In this document: positions 45,962-55,150 of the stretch, one piece after another
Numbering within the stretch: the first letter of the stretch is position 1
How the letters are laid out: each line of letters begins with the position of its first letter
DNA from: Arthrobacter sp. Leaf234
GTDB taxonomy: Bacteria > Actinomycetota > Actinomycetes > Actinomycetales > Micrococcaceae
Assembly (NCBI RefSeq): GCF_001422665.1
Contig: NZ_LMLU01000001.1
Span: 788,797 to 852,796 of the forward strand
DNA length: 64,000 bases
Reading direction: 5' to 3'
Notes under the pieces: generated by a model
Databases searched by the model: none
What the model saw: only the letters and a program-made list of their open reading frames with translations
Told to the model about the DNA's origin: nothing
Made by a program: the position numbers and the translations under genes

Positions 45962-46195
45962 TCAGGCGGTGACCCGCCAGATGCTGTAGTCATCGAGGTG
46001 GAGGATGGCCCGGTGCCCGGCCAGGGTGTCGCGGACCCACACCACGCCGAGCCCGGGTGCCGAGTCCTCGACGCAGCCGCGGTAGTGGACCTCGCCCCTC
46101 CGGCGCGCTTCGACCACGGTGCCCGCGGTCACCGAACCCAGGTCGAGGATCCGGGACGTAGCGGTTGCGGTGGCGGGGGTGGCGACGACGGACAT
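45962..46195 (-). CDS. Small beta-rich hypothetical protein
   Basis: 77 residues. The sequence GTVVEARRRGEVHYRGCVEDSAPGLGVVWVRD and AILHLDDYSIWRV alternates in a beta pattern suggestive of a small barrel. No family recognised. GAGGAG lies 7 bases before the ATG, supporting a real gene. It stands alone between the ABC-F gene and the divergent M20 gene. Confidence 0.65.
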   Translation of the reverse strand: MSVVATPATATATSRILDLGSVTAGTVVEARRRGEVHYRGCVEDSAPGLGVVWVRDTLAGHRAILHLDDYSIWRVTA

Positions 46196-46385
46196 CGGGT
46201 GCTCCTCAGGATTCGGGATGTGCGGTCCGCCGGCTCGTGCTGCGGCCGGCGACCCCTTCATGATTCGGGAGCGGTGTTGCCGGGATATTTCGGGCAGATT
46301 ATGTTTCGGGACGCCGGCCCGGGATGTTACTCCGGAGGTCCCGCGGGGTCTGCACAGCAGGCTGATCGTTGCCTAAGCTACTCGA

Positions 46386-47705
46386 ATGAGCCACCCCACC
46401 GACCCGGACCGGGCCTACCTCCGAGCCATCGACGAACGCACGCGGACCCTCCTCGCGGAGGCCACGCCGGACCCCTCGCCGTTCGACGGGGCGCCGGCCG
46501 CCCTGGCCGACGACGTCGAGCGCGGGGTCGAGGGCGTGGCAGGGCGCCTGCGGCACGTGGTCCAGCACCTGCACGCCCACCCCGAGACGGCGTTCAGGGA
46601 GCACGCCGGCGCGGCGCTGCTGCACCAGGAGCTCACCCGGCACGGCCTCGACGCCCGCCTCGGCGTGCACGGGGTCGAGACCTCGGTGCGGGCGGAGATC
46701 GGCAGCGCGGACCGGGGGCCCACCATCGCGGTCCTCGCCGAGTACGACGCCCTCCCGGAGATCGGCCACGCCTGCGGCCACAACGTGATCGCCGCGGCCG
46801 GACTCGGCGCGTTCCTCGCCCTGGCATCGGTGGCGGACCGGTTGCCCGGCCGCGTCGTGTTCCTCGGCACCCCGGCCGAGGAGGGACATTCCGGCAAGGA
46901 GGTCATGGCGCGCCACGGAGCCTTCGACGACGTCGACGCCGCGATCATGGTGCACCCCTACGGCTACGACCTCGCCGACCAGGTGTGGCTCGGACGCCGC
47001 CTGCTCACCATCACCTTCACGGGGGTGGAGGCCCACGCATCCGCGCAGCCCTTCATGGGGCGCAACGCGCTCGACGCCGCGAACCTCGCGTACCAGGGCA
47101 TCGGCCTGCTGCGGCAGCAGCTGCCGCCGTCGGACCGGGTGCACACCAACCTCACCAAGGGCGGGCAGAGCCCGAACATCATCCCCGGCCGTGCGGTGCT
47201 GAAGCTCTACGCGCGGTCCCAGCAGCCGGCCACGCTGAGGGACCTCAGCGCGCGCCTCGAGGACGTGGCCCGCGGCGCCGCGCTGATGACCGGCACGGGC
47301 GTGGAGCTGCAGTGGGACGAGCATCCGCCGTCGCTCCCCATCCGCACCAACACCGCGCTGACCGGTCGCTGGGTGGCCGCCCAGCAGCGGCGGGGGCGGG
47401 CACCGCTCCCGCTCGGTGTCGTCTCGGAGACCCTTGCCGCTTCCACAGACTTCGGGAACGTGAGCTACCGCGTCCCGGGGATCCATCCCCTCATCCGCAT
47501 CGCCGAACCGGCCACGGCGCTGCACACGCGCGCCTTCGCCGAGGCGGCCCGCAGCGCGGCGGCGGAGCAGGGGGCGCTGGACGGCGCCGTCGGGCTCGCC
47601 CTGACGGCCCTCGACTACCTGACCGATCCGCTGCTCCGTGCCGCGGTCCACGAGGAGTTCGAGAACCAGGGCGGCGCGATCGACGTGCCGTCCTACTTCG
47701 CCTGA
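46386..47705 (+). CDS. M20 family amidohydrolase (AbgA/AbgB-like)
   Basis: 439 residues. Metal-binding segments HLHAHPETAFREH, IGHACGHNVIAAA and GTPAEEGHSGK are the M20D pattern (p-aminobenzoyl-glutamate hydrolase, carboxypeptidase G2-like). The dimer domain covers about 215-330 and starts with TFTGVEAHASAQPF. It precedes an AbgT transporter by 55 bases, the same pairing as abgAB-abgT, so folate breakdown products or other N-acyl amino acids are likely substrates. Confidence 0.85.
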   Translation: MSHPTDPDRAYLRAIDERTRTLLAEATPDPSPFDGAPAALADDVERGVEGVAGRLRHVVQHLHAHPETAFREHAGAALLHQELTRHGLDARLGVHGVETSVRAEIGSADRGPTIAVLAEYDALPEIGHACGHNVIAAAGLGAFLALASVADRLPGRVVFLGTPAEEGHSGKEVMARHGAFDDVDAAIMVHPYGYDLADQVWLGRRLLTITFTGVEAHASAQPFMGRNALDAANLAYQGIGLLRQQLPPSDRVHTNLTKGGQSPNIIPGRAVLKLYARSQQPATLRDLSARLEDVARGAALMTGTGVELQWDEHPPSLPIRTNTALTGRWVAAQQRRGRAPLPLGVVSETLAASTDFGNVSYRVPGIHPLIRIAEPATALHTRAFAEAARSAAAEQGALDGAVGLALTALDYLTDPLLRAAVHEEFENQGGAIDVPSYFA

Positions 47706-47760
47706 CCAGCACCGACCAGCAGCATCGCCCATCCGCAGCACCCACCGCCAAGGAGAACGC

Positions 47761-49329
47761 ATGTCATCCACTGCAGCAGCCCGTCCCGGGCTGGGCGACC
47801 GCTTCCTGACCGGCGTCGAGCGGGTCGGCAACAAGCTGCCCGATCCGTTCATGCTGTTCCTCATCCTGTTCGCGATCACGGCCGTGGTCACCACGGGCAT
47901 GGCCCTCGCGAACGTGACCGTCCAGGTGCCCGGCGCCGAGGAGGCCACGGTCATCAGGGGGCTCTTCACGGGCGAGGGACTGACCTGGCTGACGGAGAAC
48001 ATCGGGGCCAACTACCTGGGCTTCCCTCCGCTCGCCACGGTGCTGCCCATCCTGCTCGCCGTGGGCGTCGCGGAGAAGTCCGGGCTCCTCGGCGCGCTCA
48101 TCCGGCGGGTCTTCGGGTCCGCTCCCCGCTGGGCGCTGCCCTACGCCGTCGGTTTCGTGGGCGTGGTGGGCTCGGTCATGTCCGACTCCGCCTTCGTTAT
48201 CATCCCGCCCCTGGCCGCCCTCGTGTTCAAGGCTGCGGGGCGCCACCCGGTGGCGGGACTGCTCGGCGGCTTCGCGGCCGCGGGCGCGGGCTACTCCACC
48301 AACCTGCTGGTCACGAGCCTCGACGCACTGTTCGCCGGGATCACGACGGCCGTCACCGAGAACCTGCCGAACGCGGGCGCCCCGGTCACGCCGCTGTCCA
48401 ACTACTACTTCAACATCGCCTCTTCGCTGGTGCTGATCCTCATCGCCGGGTTCATCATCGACAGGGTGCTCGAGCCGCGCCTGGCCCGGCAGGACGTCCC
48501 CGTGGACGAGGTCGTCGAGGACGGGGAGCCCGCCTCCGCGCCCGTGGCGCTCACGGCCGGGCTCGAGCCGGTCGAGGCACGCGCCCTGCGCTGGTCCGTG
48601 ATCGTGGGCGCCGTCGTCGCGCTCGTGATCCTCGTGGCCGTGATCATCCCCGACTCGCCGTGGCGCAACGAGACCGGCGGGTTCCTGCCGCGCTCGCCGC
48701 TGCTCAGCTCGATCGTCTTCATCGTGTTCCTGCTCTTCACCATCCCGGGCCTGGTGTACGGACGCGTCGTCGGGACCATCACCACGGGCCGCGACGTCCC
48801 GCGGGTCATGGGCGAAGCCATCAAGGACATGGCGGGCTTCCTGGTGCTGGCGTTCATCCTCGGTCAGTTCATCGCCCTCTTCAACTGGTCCGGCATCGGG
48901 TCCTGGATCGCGGTCGCGGGCGCGACGGGCTTGGAGACCATCGGCCTGACGGGGTATCCGGCGGTCCTCGCGTTCATCCTGCTCGCCTCCGTCCTGAACC
49001 TGTTCATCATCTCGGGCTCGTCCATGTGGACCCTGATGGCCTCGGTGTTCGTGCCGCTGTTCGCGCTCCTCGGCTACGAGCCGGCCTTCATCCAGGGGGC
49101 GTTCCGCGTGGGTGACTCGGCCACGCAGGTCATCACGCCGCTGAACCCCTACATGATCGTGCTGCTCACCATGCTGCGGAAGTACGAGCCGAACGCCGGG
49201 CTCGGCACCTTGATGGCCAGGATGCTGCCCTTCGTGGTGCCGTTCTGGCTGGCCTGGGTGGCCATCCTCACCGTGTTCTTCTATCTCGACCTGCACATGG
49301 GCCCGGGGAACGACATCTTCATCGACTAG
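47761..49329 (+). CDS. AbgT family transporter
   Basis: 522 residues with about eleven hydrophobic segments. Family blocks: RFLTGVERVGNKLPDPFMLF at the start, GVVGSVMSDSAFVIIPPLAALVF, and FRVGDSATQVITPLNPYM near the end, which holds the substrate-site residues of AbgT/MtrF. Family members move p-aminobenzoyl-glutamate inward or act as sulfonamide/antimetabolite exporters. AAGGAG upstream of the ATG. Ends at a hairpin at 49341. Confidence 0.9.
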   Translation: MSSTAAARPGLGDRFLTGVERVGNKLPDPFMLFLILFAITAVVTTGMALANVTVQVPGAEEATVIRGLFTGEGLTWLTENIGANYLGFPPLATVLPILLAVGVAEKSGLLGALIRRVFGSAPRWALPYAVGFVGVVGSVMSDSAFVIIPPLAALVFKAAGRHPVAGLLGGFAAAGAGYSTNLLVTSLDALFAGITTAVTENLPNAGAPVTPLSNYYFNIASSLVLILIAGFIIDRVLEPRLARQDVPVDEVVEDGEPASAPVALTAGLEPVEARALRWSVIVGAVVALVILVAVIIPDSPWRNETGGFLPRSPLLSSIVFIVFLLFTIPGLVYGRVVGTITTGRDVPRVMGEAIKDMAGFLVLAFILGQFIALFNWSGIGSWIAVAGATGLETIGLTGYPAVLAFILLASVLNLFIISGSSMWTLMASVFVPLFALLGYEPAFIQGAFRVGDSATQVITPLNPYMIVLLTMLRKYEPNAGLGTLMARMLPFVVPFWLAWVAILTVFFYLDLHMGPGNDIFID

Positions 49330-49340
49330 CCGGGGAGAGG

Positions 49341-49380
49341 CCGCCCTGGCCGGGCCCGGGTCCGGGTCCGGCCAGGGCGG
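49341..49380 (+). terminator. Hairpin terminator after abgT-like gene
   Basis: Perfect 13-bp stem (CCGCCCTGGCCGG / CCGGCCAGGGCGG) with a 14-base GC-rich loop, 11 bases after the transporter stop. Confidence 0.7.
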
Positions 49381-49442
49381 AATAGGTGCCCGGGAGCACG
49401 GGTTATGCGGGGCGAGCCTGTCCCACGACGAAAGGACGATCC

Positions 49443-50390
49443 GTGACCACGGTCTACGCCCTGCACGAGAACCCCGAGTGGTTCCCGCCCTTCGCGCGCG
49501 CCTTCGAAGCCGAGGGGGTGGAGGTGGTCGAGTGGCTGCTCACGGACGGTGTGCTGGATCTGGACGCGGTCCCCCCGGAGGGCATCTTCTGGTCCCGGAT
49601 CAGCGCTTCCGCACACACCCGCGACCACGGTCTGTCGAAGGACTACGCGCGCTCCGTGCTGTCGTGGCTGGAGGCGCACGGCCGCCGGACGGTCAACGGG
49701 CGCCGCGTCCTCGAGCTCGAGATGAGCAAGGTCGACCAGCTCACCGCGCTGAGGGCCGCCGGTATCGACACGCCGCGCACCGTGGCCGCCGTCGGTCGTG
49801 AGCGCATCGTGGAGGCGGCGCAGGGCTTCGACCCGCCGTTCATCGTCAAGCACAACCAGGGCGGGAAGGGTCTCGGGGTCCGGAAGTTCGAGTCCCATGA
49901 CGAGCTCGCCGCCTACGTGGCGTCGGGCGAGTTCGAGGAGCCTGCCGATGGCATCACGCTCGTGCAGGAGTTCATCCAGGCCGCGGAGCCCTTCATCACC
50001 CGTGCGGAGATCGTCGGCGGCCGCTTCGTCTACGCCATCAAGGCCGACACGGCCCGCGGTGGCTTCCAGCTCTGCCCGGCAGACGCCTGCGCCCTCGACC
50101 CGGAGACCGGCAAGCCGATCATGCCGCCCGGGGCGACCATCGCCCCCGAGCCGGACCAGCAGCTCTTCAGTCTCCGCGAGGACTTCGACCATCCGGTGAT
50201 CGCGCAGTTCGAGGAGTTCGCGCGGCGCAACCACCTGGAGGTGTGCGGCATCGAGTTCATCGAGACCGCCGACGGCCGGGTGCTGACCTACGACGTGAAC
50301 ACGAACACCAACTACAACGCAGCGGTCGAGGCGGTCGCTCCCGCCTCGGCTCCTCGCGAGCTGGTGCGGTACCTCAAGACCCTGGGCTGA
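49443..50390 (+). CDS. ATP-grasp ligase (RimK/glutamate ligase-like)
   Basis: 315 residues. ATP-grasp elements: MSKVDQLTALRAAGIDTPRT, the phosphate loop IVKHNQGGKGLGV, VQEFIQ and the metal-binding CGIEFIETADGRVLTYDVNTN with conserved Glu and Asn. Members ligate amino acids such as glutamate to peptides, proteins or cofactors. The substrate is not visible and there is no partner gene nearby. The GTG start has AAAGGA 6 bases upstream. Confidence 0.82.
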   Translation: MTTVYALHENPEWFPPFARAFEAEGVEVVEWLLTDGVLDLDAVPPEGIFWSRISASAHTRDHGLSKDYARSVLSWLEAHGRRTVNGRRVLELEMSKVDQLTALRAAGIDTPRTVAAVGRERIVEAAQGFDPPFIVKHNQGGKGLGVRKFESHDELAAYVASGEFEEPADGITLVQEFIQAAEPFITRAEIVGGRFVYAIKADTARGGFQLCPADACALDPETGKPIMPPGATIAPEPDQQLFSLREDFDHPVIAQFEEFARRNHLEVCGIEFIETADGRVLTYDVNTNTNYNAAVEAVAPASAPRELVRYLKTLG

Positions 50391-50524
50391 GCAGTGGTCC
50401 CGCCGGTGGCGGCGTGGTTCCCGGTACCGCAGGTTCATCCGGCGGCCCACCGGCGTCGGTCTTCCGATCACCTGTGCTTCCTAGCGTGGGGAGTCACCGC
50501 ATCCCACGAGGAAGCCGAAGGCCC

Positions 50525-51385
50525 ATGCCGATCGCCCGTACCCTGCCCGTCCTGCTCGCCGCCACCGCCCTGGCCCTGCCCGCCGCACTCGCTACGCTGC
50601 CGGCGTCCGCCGCGCCCGCCCGCGACGACGTCGTCCTCGGGGACCCGCAGGCCGCCGCCCACGCGCACAACGACTACGAGCACGACCGTCCGCTGTACGA
50701 CGCACTCGAGCACGGCTTCACCAGTGTCGAAGCCGATGTGCACCTCGTCGACGGGGAGCTGCTCGTGGCCCACGATGCCGAGGACGTGACCCCGGGTGTC
50801 ACTCTGGAGAGCCTGTACCTCGACCCGCTGGACGAGCTCGTCCGCGGCAGGGCCGGCAGCGTCTACCCGGGGTGGGACGGCGAGTTCCAGCTCCTCGTGG
50901 ACATCAAGGGCGACGCCGGGCAGACGTGGGCGGCCATCGAGGCGGAACTCGAGGAGCACCGCAGCATGCTCACGCGCTACGGCAACGGCACGGTCGAGCG
51001 GGGCGCGGTGAGTGTCGTCATCAGCGGTAACCGGCCGCTCGCGACCATGGCCGCGGACCGCCAGCGCCTCAGCTCCTACGACGGCCGGGCGACGGACCTC
51101 GGGGGTGCGCTCCCGTCGTCGCTCATGCCGCTGATCAGCAACAACTGGACCCAGCTGTTCACCTGGCGTGGGGTGGGCGAGATGCCCGTCGCCGAGCGTG
51201 CCGAGCTCGAGGCCTACGTCGCAGCAGCGCACCAGCAGGGTTCGCGCGTCCGCTTCTGGGCGACCCCCGACCTCCCCGGCGCCGCCCGCGACGCGATCTG
51301 GGCCGAGCTGGCCGACGCCGGCGTGGACCACATCACCACCGACGACCTCCCGGCTCTCGAGGCGTTCCTCGCCGCGCGCGGCTGA
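50525..51385 (+). CDS. Secreted glycerophosphodiester phosphodiesterase/PLC-like protein
   Basis: 286 residues. Signal peptide with an ASAA cleavage region near residue 30. The mature part begins with HAHNDYEHDRPL, then SVEADVHLVDGELLVAHDAED, the two catalytic segments of the GDPD/PI-PLC-like barrel (His, Glu, Asp, second His). The DHITTDDL end closes the barrel. Probably releases alcohols from phosphodiesters outside the cell. Start supported by AAGG 5 bases upstream. Followed by a terminator hairpin and tandem repeats. Confidence 0.83.
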   Translation: MPIARTLPVLLAATALALPAALATLPASAAPARDDVVLGDPQAAAHAHNDYEHDRPLYDALEHGFTSVEADVHLVDGELLVAHDAEDVTPGVTLESLYLDPLDELVRGRAGSVYPGWDGEFQLLVDIKGDAGQTWAAIEAELEEHRSMLTRYGNGTVERGAVSVVISGNRPLATMAADRQRLSSYDGRATDLGGALPSSLMPLISNNWTQLFTWRGVGEMPVAERAELEAYVAAAHQQGSRVRFWATPDLPGAARDAIWAELADAGVDHITTDDLPALEAFLAARG

Positions 51386-51403
51386 CGCAGGGACCACCGA
51401 CCC

Positions 51404-51441
51404 ACGACGGCGCCCGCGCGGACCAGCGGAGGCGCCGTCGT
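51404..51441 (+). terminator. Hairpin terminator
   Basis: Perfect 11-bp stem ACGACGGCGCC / GGCGCCGTCGT with a 16-base loop, 18 bases after the phosphodiesterase stop. Its stem is almost the same as that of the terminator at 53245-53279. Confidence 0.7.
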
Positions 51442-51463
51442 CATGCCCGCGCGGGTTCCGGTG

Positions 51464-51526
51464 CCGGACGACTGTGGCGGACGACTGTGCCGGACGACTG
51501 TGCAGCCGTTCGTGCAGCCGTTCGTG
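51464..51526. repeat. Adjoining 13-bp and 12-bp tandem repeats
   Basis: Three copies of (C/G)CGGACGACTGTG (51464, 51477, 51490) are followed at once by two copies of CAGCCGTTCGTG (51503, 51515) and a decayed third. Located between the phosphodiesterase terminator and the MDR oxidoreductase gene. Confidence 0.88.
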
Positions 51527-51617
51527 CAGGCGCTTGTCCAGGCGGACCGAGGCACCGTCGGGGTCGCGGGCGAATGCGGCGGGAATGCCGTGCAGACCTC
51601 CGTGGTTCGCTCTGACC

Positions 51618-52640
51618 ATGAAGGCAATCGTCTACACCTCCCCAGGCCCCTCGTCCGTCCTCTCCGTCGTGGAGCGTGAGATCGCCGAGCCGGGCCCCGG
51701 GGAGGTACGGGTCCGTGTGGTCACGTCGGGCGTCAACCCGACCGACTGGAAGGCTCGTGCCGGCGGGACCATCGCGTTCCCCGAGATGGTGCCGAACCAG
51801 GACGGCGCCGGTGTGGTCGACGCCGTGGGCGACGGCGCCGACGGGCACACGATCGGTGACCGCGTGTGGCTGTACCTGGCGGCTCACGGCCGACCGACCG
51901 GCACGGCCCAGGAGTTCTCCGTCGTGCCCGCCGAGCGTGCGGTCGTCCTGCCGGACGGCGTCGACCTCGGTCTCGCGGCGAGTCTGGGTGTACCCGCCAT
52001 GACCGCGCACCGTGCGCTGACCGTCCACGAGCACGGCCCGTCCCGTCTCGCGCCCGGCGCACTCGAGGGGCGCGTGGTCCTCGTGCAGGGTGGCGCCGGG
52101 GCCGTGGGCCACGCGGCGATCCAGCTCGGCGTCTGGGCCGGGGCGACCGTCATCGCAACGGTCAGCAGCGACGCGAAGGCCGAGCTGGCCCGGGCCGCAG
52201 GGGCGCACCACGTGCTGCGCTACCCCGACGAGGCGCTCGCAGATCGCATCCGTGAGGTCGCGCCCGACGGCGTGGACCACGTCGTCGAGGTGTCCCCGGC
52301 GCAGAACGCGGCCCTCGACGTCGCGGTGATCGCCAACCACGGCAGCATCGCCTACTACGCGAACAACGGCGGGGACCACTTCTCCGCGCCGATCATCGAG
52401 AGCTTCGCGAAGAACGTCCGGTGGCAGGGTCTCCTGCTCTACACCGTGGGGCAGCATGCGCTCGACGCGGCGGCGGAGGACATCACCGCGGCCCTGCGGA
52501 GCGGTGCGCTGCCCGTCGGGGAGGATGCAGGGCTCCCCCTGACCTGGTTCCCGCTCGAGGAGACCGCCGCGGCCCACGACGCCGTGGAGGACGGGACCGT
52601 CGGCAAGGTCCTCGTCCGCGTGGCCGACGAAATCTCCTGA
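51618..52640 (+). CDS. MDR family NADPH:quinone-type oxidoreductase
   Basis: 340 residues. GroES-like N-terminal part (MKAIVYTSPGPSSVLSVVE, SGVNPTDWKARAG) and a Rossmann part with VLVQGGAGAVGHAAIQLG and the AAGAHHVLRYP strand; no zinc ligands. Typical of quinone oxidoreductase-like enzymes in the cytoplasm. The gene has no strong ribosome site before its ATG, and tandem repeats lie in its upstream region. Confidence 0.87.
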   Translation: MKAIVYTSPGPSSVLSVVEREIAEPGPGEVRVRVVTSGVNPTDWKARAGGTIAFPEMVPNQDGAGVVDAVGDGADGHTIGDRVWLYLAAHGRPTGTAQEFSVVPAERAVVLPDGVDLGLAASLGVPAMTAHRALTVHEHGPSRLAPGALEGRVVLVQGGAGAVGHAAIQLGVWAGATVIATVSSDAKAELARAAGAHHVLRYPDEALADRIREVAPDGVDHVVEVSPAQNAALDVAVIANHGSIAYYANNGGDHFSAPIIESFAKNVRWQGLLLYTVGQHALDAAAEDITAALRSGALPVGEDAGLPLTWFPLEETAAAHDAVEDGTVGKVLVRVADEIS

Positions 52641-52648
52641 GACCCCAG

Positions 52649-53032
52649 GTGTCCGACGACTGCCCCTGCGGGTCCGCCGTGCCGTACGAGGAGTGCTGCG
52701 CACCGCTCCACCGGGGTGGTGCTGCCGGGACGGCGCTCGCCCTGATGCGGTCGAGGTACTCCGCGTTCGCCCTCGGGCTCGAGCAGTACCTGCTCGACTC
52801 CTGGCACGCGTCGACGCGGCCGCCCGGCATCGACCTCGACGGGGACACGGAATGGCGGCGCCTGCAGATCGTCGACACGACCCACGGCGGCCCGTCGGAC
52901 GATGCGGGGTTCGTGGAGTACCGGGCGTCGTTCCGCAGCGGCGGGCAGCCGGGGCTGCTGGAGGAGCGCAGCAGGTTCATCCGGGTGGACGGGCGCTGGC
53001 TGTACGTCGACGGGGACGCGCAGTGGCGGTAG
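52649..53032 (+). CDS. YchJ-like SEC-C motif protein
   Basis: 127 residues. Starts with the SEC-C-like zinc motif CPCGSAVPYEECCAP, then LMRSRYSAFALGLEQYLLDSWH and a compact NTF2-like end with WRRLQIVDT. This is the YchJ (UPF0225) layout; function unknown. The GTG start is 8 bases after the oxidoreductase stop, suggesting one transcript. Confidence 0.87.
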   Translation: MSDDCPCGSAVPYEECCAPLHRGGAAGTALALMRSRYSAFALGLEQYLLDSWHASTRPPGIDLDGDTEWRRLQIVDTTHGGPSDDAGFVEYRASFRSGGQPGLLEERSRFIRVDGRWLYVDGDAQWR

Positions 53033-53130
53033 GGGATCGGACCAGGGAGTACGCCCGTCCTGTCCGACCCCTGGAGGTGCGAGATCGTCTCCACCGTCGA
53101 TGATCTTCGAGTCGGCGTCTGACGAGGCGC

Positions 53131-53193
53131 GGCACCGCGTCCGCGCTCCATCGCCGGCACCGTGTCCGCGCTCCATCGCCGGCACCGTGTCCG
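53131..53193. repeat. 25-bp tandem repeat
   Basis: About 2.5 copies with period 25 (anchors GGCACCG at 53131, 53156 and 53181); the core CCGCGCTCCATCGCC is identical in the full copies. Located in the 274-base gap between the convergent YchJ and M14 genes, before the terminator. Confidence 0.88.
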
Positions 53194-53244
53194 GCAGGAG
53201 GGCCGGGAGCGGCTCGAACGATGGCCATGGCCTGCGTGAGCAGC

Positions 53245-53279
53245 CGACGGCGCCCCTGCTCTCCGCGGGGGCGCCGTCG
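53245..53279. terminator. Bidirectional hairpin terminator
   Basis: Perfect 12-bp stem CGACGGCGCCCC / GGGGCGCCGTCG with an 11-base loop between convergent genes. Confidence 0.7.
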
Positions 53280-53306
53280 TCGCTCTCCTGATGAACCGAA
53301 CTGGTG

Positions 53307-54500
53307 CTACGGCGTGACGGGGATGGTGCCCGCGTAGTCCGTGCTGTAGCCCGTGACCGGAGCGTGCGGGATCTCCTCCCACACCTCAGGATCGGTCTGC
53401 TGCACCTCGCCGTTCGCCAGCCCGGTGAGCAGCGTGCGCATGGCGAGGATGTTCTGCTGGATGCTCTTGCCGCGGGCCTTCTGGCCGAGCGAGCCGTCAC
53501 TGGTGTTGCCGGAAGTCTCGAAGAACACCACAGGGTTGGAGTGACCCTCGGCGTTCAGGCCCTGGTAGTCCAGGCCCAGCATCATCGCCGAGACGACGCC
53601 GCCCTTGATGTCGATCTCGAGGCTGCCGCCCACCTGGTACCGGTCCATGGTGATGTAGCCGGCGCCCTTCAGTTCCTCGTAGACGTAGCCGTGCATCTGG
53701 CGGGTGAGGATGTCGTACGCGCCGCCCTCGAGCGTCGGCAACGTGGGTCCACCCGGCGCGAGCGAGATCCCGAGGGAGAGCGTGACGTCGTCGCCCGTGC
53801 CGTACTGCTGCTTGAGGCCCTGGTGGTGGATGTCGATGCCGTAGTCCGGGTCCACCATGGTCCAGTACTCGTAGAAGGCCAGCGACTCGCGGGCCTGGAA
53901 CTTGTCCGCCACCCAGTCCCGGTTGAGGTCGACGATGAGGTCCCGACCGTTCGCGTCCTTTCGCGGGGCATTCGCGGCGGTGTCCCAGAGGACGGTCTGC
54001 CGGATGTTCAGCTCACTTCCGTCCGGGTTGTACATCGGGATGAAATGGATGGTGAAGGCGTCGCGGATCTCCTCGTACTGCGGGGATCCGTTGGTCCCGA
54101 GGTCCTTCAGCAGGCTGAGGATGGCCTCGGCGCCGTACGGTTCGTTGCCGTGGATGCGACCCTGCACCCAGACGTCCCGAGGCCCGTCGCCCACGGTCGC
54201 CACGTACAGGTCCCTGCCCTGTTCGCTGGTGTTCACCGTGGTGCCCGCTTCGGCGAGGGTGAAGACGTCGACGCCGTAGCGGGAGGTCTTCTCGATCTTC
54301 TCGAGCTCCTTGATGGTGTCGGCGTAGGTGAGGATGCTCGCGGTGCTGGTGCTGCCCTCGGGGGAGGGGAAGTTCCCCTTCGCCTGTGCCGGCCCGGAGG
54401 TCAGCAGCGGCAGGCTGACGAGGGCGGCGAGACCCAGTGCCAGAGCGCGGCTCCTGGATGTCCTGGGCTTGCCTGATGCGGTGGTGTCGCTCCTGATCAC
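53307..54500 (-). CDS. Secreted M14 zinc carboxypeptidase
   Basis: 397 residues. Signal peptide (AQA cleavage near residue 40) and an M14 domain from about 50: zinc ligands in RIHGNEPYGAE (His, Glu) and IDIHHQG (His), and the general base Glu in VVFFETSGN. NRDW in VDLNRDWVADK is also conserved. It removes C-terminal residues from peptides outside the cell or acts on peptidoglycan stems. The GTG start at 54500 follows GGAGG by 6 bases. Confidence 0.88.
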   Translation of the reverse strand: MIRSDTTASGKPRTSRSRALALGLAALVSLPLLTSGPAQAKGNFPSPEGSTSTASILTYADTIKELEKIEKTSRYGVDVFTLAEAGTTVNTSEQGRDLYVATVGDGPRDVWVQGRIHGNEPYGAEAILSLLKDLGTNGSPQYEEIRDAFTIHFIPMYNPDGSELNIRQTVLWDTAANAPRKDANGRDLIVDLNRDWVADKFQARESLAFYEYWTMVDPDYGIDIHHQGLKQQYGTGDDVTLSLGISLAPGGPTLPTLEGGAYDILTRQMHGYVYEELKGAGYITMDRYQVGGSLEIDIKGGVVSAMMLGLDYQGLNAEGHSNPVVFFETSGNTSDGSLGQKARGKSIQQNILAMRTLLTGLANGEVQQTDPEVWEEIPHAPVTGYSTDYAGTIPVTP

Positions 54501-54720
54501 GAAATTCCTCCATTGGCGCGTGAGTGGATGCCGGTCGGGAAACACCGCACGCACCCCCTGTGCGGTTGGTCCTCCCCAATGACTGGTGCGCCCTACGGTA
54601 CCGTTCCGGAGCGACGGTGCACAGGGTGCTGAGTATGCTCGAAGGAACCCGGTGGTCGAGGGGCCGGTGCGGTCCCGCCCGTTCCCGCCGGAGCCGGCGT
54701 CGAAACGGAAGGAACCGGTC

Positions 54721-55143
54721 ATGTCGCGTTTCACGAAGGACGGCAAGGTCAAGCCCGAGACCCTGCCCAGCACACTCCAGCGGTCCGGGGTCAAGGCCCA
54801 GGACACGTTCGCCGCCACCCTCGATGCGGCGGAGGACCAGTACGGGGACGGTGAGCGCGCCCGCCGAACGGCATTCGCCTCCCTCAAGCACGGGTTCGAG
54901 AAGGTCGGGGACCACTGGGAGCAGAAGGACTCGAAGGGGCCGTCCGACGACCAGGCGGCCGGCGGTGGCGCTGACGCGCGGCCGACCGCGGGGGGAGTGG
55001 ATGCGAACTCCTCGAAGAAGCACCTCTACGACCTCGCGAAGAAACTCGACGTCCCCGGCCGGTCGAGCATGACCAAGGCCGAACTCGTCGAGGCCCTGCA
55101 GCGCGCCAACGACCGTGAGACGCGCAAGGCCCGCGAGAGGTAG
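54721..55143 (+). CDS. ChaB-like protein with C-terminal SAP/Rho-N-like domain
   Basis: 140 residues. Residues about 10-66 (PETLPSTLQRSGVKAQDTFAATLDAAEDQYGDGERARRTAF, HGFEKVGDHW) match the ChaB fold, a small helical domain of unknown role. A flexible Gly/Asp linker leads to a C-terminal helix-extended-loop-helix (KKHLYDLAKKLDVPGRSSMTKAELVEALQ) like SAP or Rho-N domains, which often bind DNA or RNA. The joint suggests a nucleic-acid-linked role (inference). Start is preceded by GGAAGGAACC. Confidence 0.78.
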   Translation: MSRFTKDGKVKPETLPSTLQRSGVKAQDTFAATLDAAEDQYGDGERARRTAFASLKHGFEKVGDHWEQKDSKGPSDDQAAGGGADARPTAGGVDANSSKKHLYDLAKKLDVPGRSSMTKAELVEALQRANDRETRKARER

Positions 55144-55150
55144 CCGCAGC

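Noticed and set aside
51464-51526. CRISPR-like array
   Set aside because: Units of 13 and 12 bases are directly adjacent without spacers, and there are no cas genes in the window.
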